DNA from: Desulfuromonas sp. CSMB_57
Lineage (GTDB): Bacteria > Desulfobacterota > Desulfuromonadia > Desulfuromonadales > Syntrophotaleaceae
Assembly: GCF_020194955.2 (NCBI RefSeq)
Contig: NZ_JAFCIY020000001.1
Coordinates: 266,137-330,136 of the forward strand
Length of the DNA: 64,000 bases
Direction: 5' to 3'
Shown here: one piece after another, positions 61,097 to 64,000 of the stretch
How positions within the stretch are numbered: position 1 is the first letter of the stretch
Layout: every line of letters starts with the position of its first letter
Notes under the pieces: model-generated
Seen by the model: the letters and a program-made list of their open reading frames with translations, nothing else
Databases searched by the model: none
What the model was told of the DNA's origin: nothing
Translations under genes and position numbers: made by a program

Positions 61097-62644
61097 TTGA
61101 AATTTTGAGCGTGGCATGACAATATAGCCCTCTAACCTGTTGAATTTATTCAACTTCAATACGGTCAGGAGGGCTCGTGAGGCGAAAAATCAATCGACAA
61201 ATGTCCATCTTCGAACTCATGCATACCAGCGCCATCGCCAAAGAGCTGCGCTGCATTTCGCAGATTCTGGATCACACGCCGGATATCCTCGATGCCGTTC
61301 ACCGCGATCTGCTTCAGGGTCGGCGCGAGGATACCGGGCGCTGTGGACTGACGGCCGACCAGGTGCTGCGCTGCGCCGTTCTCAAGCAGTATCGCGAGCT
61401 GACCTATGAGGAACTGGCCTTTTACCTGGAAGATTCCGTGGCCTTCCGCTCTTTTGCTCGCCTTGAGATGGGCGTTTATCCCCGCAAGTCGATCCTCCAG
61501 GACAGTATCAAGAGCCTGACGGAGTCGACCTGGGAGGCCTTGCACCACCTGATCCTCGACTACGCCGCCGGGACGAAAATCGAGACGGGCAAGAAGGTGC
61601 GCATCGACTCCACCGCCATTGAGACCAACATCCACCAGCCCACCGACTCCTCGCTGCTGTGGGACGGCATTCGGATCATGACCCGCTGGATGGTCGAGGG
61701 CCATCAGCTCAGGCCTCGTCCGGATTACCCATTTTCCGATCATCGCCGGGTAGCCAAAAAGCGCGCCCTGACCATCCTCAATGCCCGCAAGCAGGAAACC
61801 CGCGTGGCCGCTTACCGCGACCTGGTGGAAGTCGCCCGCAAGGTCTGCGGCTATGCCCGGGAGGCGATCCCCGTTCTGGGCGCCTACCAGGGCGACAGCT
61901 TCCAAGACGGCTGCACCGCGCACCTTCTGGCACAGAAGCTGGAGCGGGCCCTGCGCATTCTCGAAAAGGTCATCGACCAGACCGAACGGCGTGTCTTTCG
62001 CGACGAGAAGGTCCCGGCCTCGGAGAAAATCATCTCCTTTTTCGAGAGCCACAGCGACATCATCGTCAAGTCGCGCCGCGAAACCGAGTACGGTCACAAG
62101 GTCTTTTTTACCGGTGGCGCCTCCAATCTGATTCTGGACTGCGTAATCGCCCGCGGCAATCCCGCCGACAGCGAGCAATACATCGACCTGCTGGAGCGCC
62201 ATCAGCAGCGTTTCGGCACCATGCCGCGCCAAATCAGCGCCGATGGGGGCTTTGCCTCCAAGGACAATCTGTCGTTTGCCAAAGAGCACCTGGTCAAGGA
62301 TGCCGTCTTCTCCAAGCGTCGCGGCCTTGGGGTGCTCGACATGGCCAAGAGCCATTGGGTCTACAAGCGCCTGAAACACTTTCGCGCCGGGATCGAGGCC
62401 AATATTTCCGCCCTGAAACGGCGCTTTGGCCTGACCCGCTGTACCTGGAGCGGATGGCGCGGATTCAGGCGCTATGTCTGGAGCAATGTCGTCTCGTACA
62501 ACCTGCTGGTTCTGGCACGCATCGAACTGGCCAAGGGCTAACGCGACAAAACAGGCTGTAAAACTCGCCTCCGACAGGAATCGTGCGTCCTTATGCCGCA
62601 CTTTTGGGATAAATCGGGGGCGCTATGAGACTCAACAATTTCAA
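61097..62644 (+). mobile_element. ISNCY-like insertion sequence
   Basis: One transposase gene (61177-62541) with candidate imperfect ends TTGAAATTTTGAG at 61097 and its complement CTCAACAATTTCAA at 62631. About 1.5 kb. Direct target repeats were not identified, so the limits are provisional. It sits just after the effector-like gene and before the Tse2-like pair. Confidence 0.55.
61177..62541 (+). CDS. DDE transposase, ISNCY-like
   Basis: The 454-residue protein reads MRRKINRQMSIFELM, then GLTADQVLRCAVLKQYRELTYEELAFYLEDS, KKVRIDSTAIETNIHQPTDSSLLWDGIR with a likely first catalytic Asp, VFFTGGASNLILDC and QISADGGFASKDN with a second Asp, and a late KHFRAGIEANISALKRRFGL with the catalytic Glu. 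These match the ISNCY-type DDE transposases. The frame is intact and a purine-rich AGGAGGG precedes the start. Confidence 0.85.
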   Translation: MRRKINRQMSIFELMHTSAIAKELRCISQILDHTPDILDAVHRDLLQGRREDTGRCGLTADQVLRCAVLKQYRELTYEELAFYLEDSVAFRSFARLEMGVYPRKSILQDSIKSLTESTWEALHHLILDYAAGTKIETGKKVRIDSTAIETNIHQPTDSSLLWDGIRIMTRWMVEGHQLRPRPDYPFSDHRRVAKKRALTILNARKQETRVAAYRDLVEVARKVCGYAREAIPVLGAYQGDSFQDGCTAHLLAQKLERALRILEKVIDQTERRVFRDEKVPASEKIISFFESHSDIIVKSRRETEYGHKVFFTGGASNLILDCVIARGNPADSEQYIDLLERHQQRFGTMPRQISADGGFASKDNLSFAKEHLVKDAVFSKRRGLGVLDMAKSHWVYKRLKHFRAGIEANISALKRRFGLTRCTWSGWRGFRRYVWSNVVSYNLLVLARIELAKG

Positions 62645-62862
62645 AACCCTGCGGATCTGGCATTTGTCTTGCTGCCAGAGTGGCCGCGCCTGATAAAAAC
62701 CGGGGTTTCCGGACGGACACTAGCTAGAATAAAAAGTTAAAAAATTCCATGTGCTGTCATTGTTCAAGGGACCCTGGGATGCAGGGGACTTGCACCCTAT
62801 AAGTTCAGGTCCACGCCGGTGATGCTCACCTCAAGAGCAACAAGAAATCAGAGGGGACAATT
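62542..62862. other. Gene-free stretch between insertion sequence and toxin gene
   Basis: The left part belongs to the insertion sequence or its surroundings. A word GACACTAG near 62714 and a group II intron 5' fragment (62774-62826) lie here. The ribosome site GAGGGG of the toxin gene is at 62851. Confidence 0.5.
62774..62826 (-). mobile_element. 5' fragment of a group II intron
   Basis: On the minus strand 62826-62774 reads GTGAGCATCACC..., GACCTGAACTTATAGGGTGC and AAGTCCCCTG. This is the conserved 5' region of the intron at 21748 (GAACTTATGGGGTGCAAGTCC), but the first bases differ, so it is a related intron. It is cut off after about 50 bases. It points away from the toxin gene. Confidence 0.65.
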
Positions 62863-63237
62863 ATGCAACTAGTCGATTTATTTTTGGCGCCTGAAGATCT
62901 ATTTCGACTTGGCAACGCAACAAGTCCGCGGCTTACGCATGTAAGGAGACCAAAAGATATTGATACTATTGAGATAAATGGAATTACCGCCGTGGTGGCA
63001 AATGGAAAAGGGGTTTCGCTTGCAACAAGAGACAGACTGGATAAAACACCTGTCGCTGGCTGGGTATGGATGATCGCCAAAGGAACACATTTGCCAATTG
63101 GACTTAAGTTAATTAACGATAGACCTGGTCATTACAGTGTTTGCCCTCAGCACAATATGACATTAGATGAATTTGTTGATTTGCTGTCGAAACTTACCAT
63201 GAAGTGTCAAAAAGTTTTTAGAAAACAGGTGATATAA
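62863..63237 (+). CDS. Tse2-like toxin candidate
   Basis: The 124-residue protein has LFRLGNATSPRLTHVRRPKD, ITAVVANGKGVSL, a Trp-containing IAKGTHLPIGLKLINDRPGH and a C-terminal MTLDEFVDLLSKL. This order (LFR.GN..SPRL, NGKGVS, .PAGT.iP.GL.L.NDRPGH, M.LDEY..LL) is that of the Tse2-type ADP-ribosyltransferase-like toxin family as I recall it. P. aeruginosa Tse2 is a T6SS effector. The gene is AT-rich and has a good GAGGGG site. Its stop overlaps the start of the next gene by one base (TAATG). It is not secreted by any signal of its own. Confidence 0.55.
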   Translation: MQLVDLFLAPEDLFRLGNATSPRLTHVRRPKDIDTIEINGITAVVANGKGVSLATRDRLDKTPVAGWVWMIAKGTHLPIGLKLINDRPGHYSVCPQHNMTLDEFVDLLSKLTMKCQKVFRKQVI

Positions 63238-63467
63238 TGACAAAAAAGCGTGAATTAATTTTTTCCATACTCGACTGGGAGGCGCGATACATCCTCGAAT
63301 CCATTTCAAGAGAGATGCAACGCCTTAAAACCGTAGCTGAAGAATCAGATGATGAAGATGAAGCGGCAGATGCCGGAAACGATTACCTTGAAATTGCTGG
63401 CTTAAAGGAACGCTTTGAAAGCGAAGCAATAAAAGTTTTCGGCAATCTAATTTCTGAAAACTCATGA
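63237..63467 (+). CDS. Tsi2-like immunity or antitoxin candidate
   Basis: The 76-residue protein is strongly acidic and predicted to be two helices (a central stretch of Asp and Glu, EESDDEDEAADAGNDY). P. aeruginosa Tsi2 is a 77-residue acidic two-helix protein encoded directly after Tse2, so size, charge, order and overlap all agree. No sequence identity to Tsi2 can be asserted by eye. Expected role: binding and neutralising the upstream toxin in the cytoplasm. Confidence 0.5.
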   Translation: MTKKRELIFSILDWEARYILESISREMQRLKTVAEESDDEDEAADAGNDYLEIAGLKERFESEAIKVFGNLISENS

Positions 63468-63482
63468 TGAGCAGATATTGCC

Positions 63483-63720
63483 CTAATCGGGTAGCCGGGG
63501 AATGATTTTCACCCAAAGTTCTTTGACCGACACGAGACCTTGCACCTTCAGCCATTGGCTGGTCATGCCGGACTGTGCGGCCAGTTTCCATGGTACAGCC
63601 CCGCGCGGATGACGGCGCCCAACGGGGTACCGAGCTTCAACAGCGCCCGAATCATGTTGCGACACCAGCTGAATTTGGTCGGTCGAGGCACGCCCATATA
63701 AGGCCTTCCCTCGGAGGTCG
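63483..63720 (-). pseudogene. Decayed 3' part of a group II intron and its maturase
   Basis: On the minus strand the end of the intron protein is visible (AAQSGMTSQWLKVQGLVSVKELWVKI, which has 22 of 26 residues in common with the intact copy at 22235-23575), but the upstream part is frameshifted. ALLKLGTPLGAVIRAGL lies in another frame and the segment joining the two is deleted. The sequence after the maturase goes directly from the coding end to CCCGGCTACCCGATT. Domains V and VI, which lie in the intact intron between two copies of CCCGGCTAC (23557 and 23639), are missing. It cannot splice or move. Confidence 0.8.
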
Positions 63721-63966
63721 TTAGGGGTCAAGAAAGGGGCGGAGATGTTCGGTTTTGGAAAGCATGCCAGCGAATATTTGTTGTTTCTCCGGCCCAATCA
63801 ACGGGTCGGGGACGGAGTGCCGGCGGAGTTTCGGGCTCACATGACTTATCTTCCCCTGATTCTGGGCTCTTAAAATAGCCCCGAACTTGGTGTCCCAAAA
63901 GTTGAGCCCTTGGGTGCTTTCCTTTTCGGCCCATATTTGGTACCATAAAAAAACTGGAGGTGCCCG

Positions 63967-64000
63967 ATGAATATTACCAACGACATCAAGCCAATAACCT
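63967..64000 (+). CDS. Start of a Phd/YefM-type antitoxin (cut by window end)
   Basis: Only 11 codons are present (MNITNDIKPIT), preceded by GGAGG at a good distance. This is the usual beginning of Phd/YefM antitoxins in this kind of genome (MNIT.DIKP.TYLK...). The rest and the partner toxin lie outside the window. Confidence 0.5.
   Translation, partial: MNITNDIKPIT

Overview
The window is a 64 kb piece of a GC-rich Gram-negative chromosome. Several things suggest a deltaproteobacterium of the Desulfuromonadales type (Geobacter/Pelobacter-like): the housekeeping set (hflKC, clpS-clpA-aat, rpsU, gap, fba, coaE, truD, trmB), the many HEAT-repeat, HD-GYP and PilZ proteins, and the short-tandem-repeat families. 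The taxonomic placement is inference. I saw no rRNA, tRNA or CRISPR array.

Layout. 1-4.7 kb: end of a surface-glycan locus. It has the tail of an AT-rich GT10 fucosyltransferase, an orphan primase-polymerase-like domain, a GT2-GT4 fusion, and an unusual fusion of an Och1-like (GT32) with an Anp1-like (GT62) glycosyltransferase. 4.8-7.4 kb: a trkA plus CPA2 antiporter cation module. 8-11.2 kb: a small isoprenoid/quinone-like cluster (LolA-like protein, UbiA-like membrane protein, polyprenyl synthase, UbiE-like methyltransferase). 11.2-12 kb: a decayed patatin gene. 12.2-16.2 kb: an Nramp-like carrier, a sodium/solute symporter and cytosine deaminase in one operon. 16.3-19.9 kb: a secreted cupin and a large autotransporter whose passenger starts with a papain-type cysteine protease.

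20-28 kb is an accessory island read mostly on the minus strand. It holds a voltage-gated channel plus zinc-finger/PH-like gene pair, a full group II intron inserted beside a degenerate attC-like hairpin, a STAND-type ATPase with an HEPN-like tail, a well-formed integron attC site directly upstream of that ATPase, and a two-gene IS91-family element. It looks like an integron cassette remnant without an integrase.

28.5-57 kb is mostly core genome: serB-sfsA-tmcAL, lemA-ygcG-TPM, a SelD-associated-type flavoprotein, a rhodanese/ferritin-like fusion, hflK-hflC, the N-end-rule operon clpS-clpA-aat, PilZ and DUF815 proteins, an RlmL-like methyltransferase, rpsU, gap, fba, HEAT and HD-GYP proteins, coaE, an esterase, an IclR regulator, truD and trmB. 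Hexamer and inverted heptamer repeat arrays and a TA-flanked MITE lie between these genes.

57-64 kb is a second accessory island and the most interesting part. It has a strong promoter driving one gene that fuses the type VI secretion baseplate proteins TssG and TssF in the order G-F. A candidate pore-forming effector with a C-terminal hydrophobic glycine-rich hairpin follows. Then come an ISNCY-like insertion sequence, a compact toxin/immunity pair resembling Tse2/Tsi2 and lying between group II intron fragments, and the start of a Phd/YefM-type antitoxin at the right edge. No other T6SS gene is present in the window, so the fused baseplate gene must work with components encoded elsewhere or belong to a reduced, orphan module.
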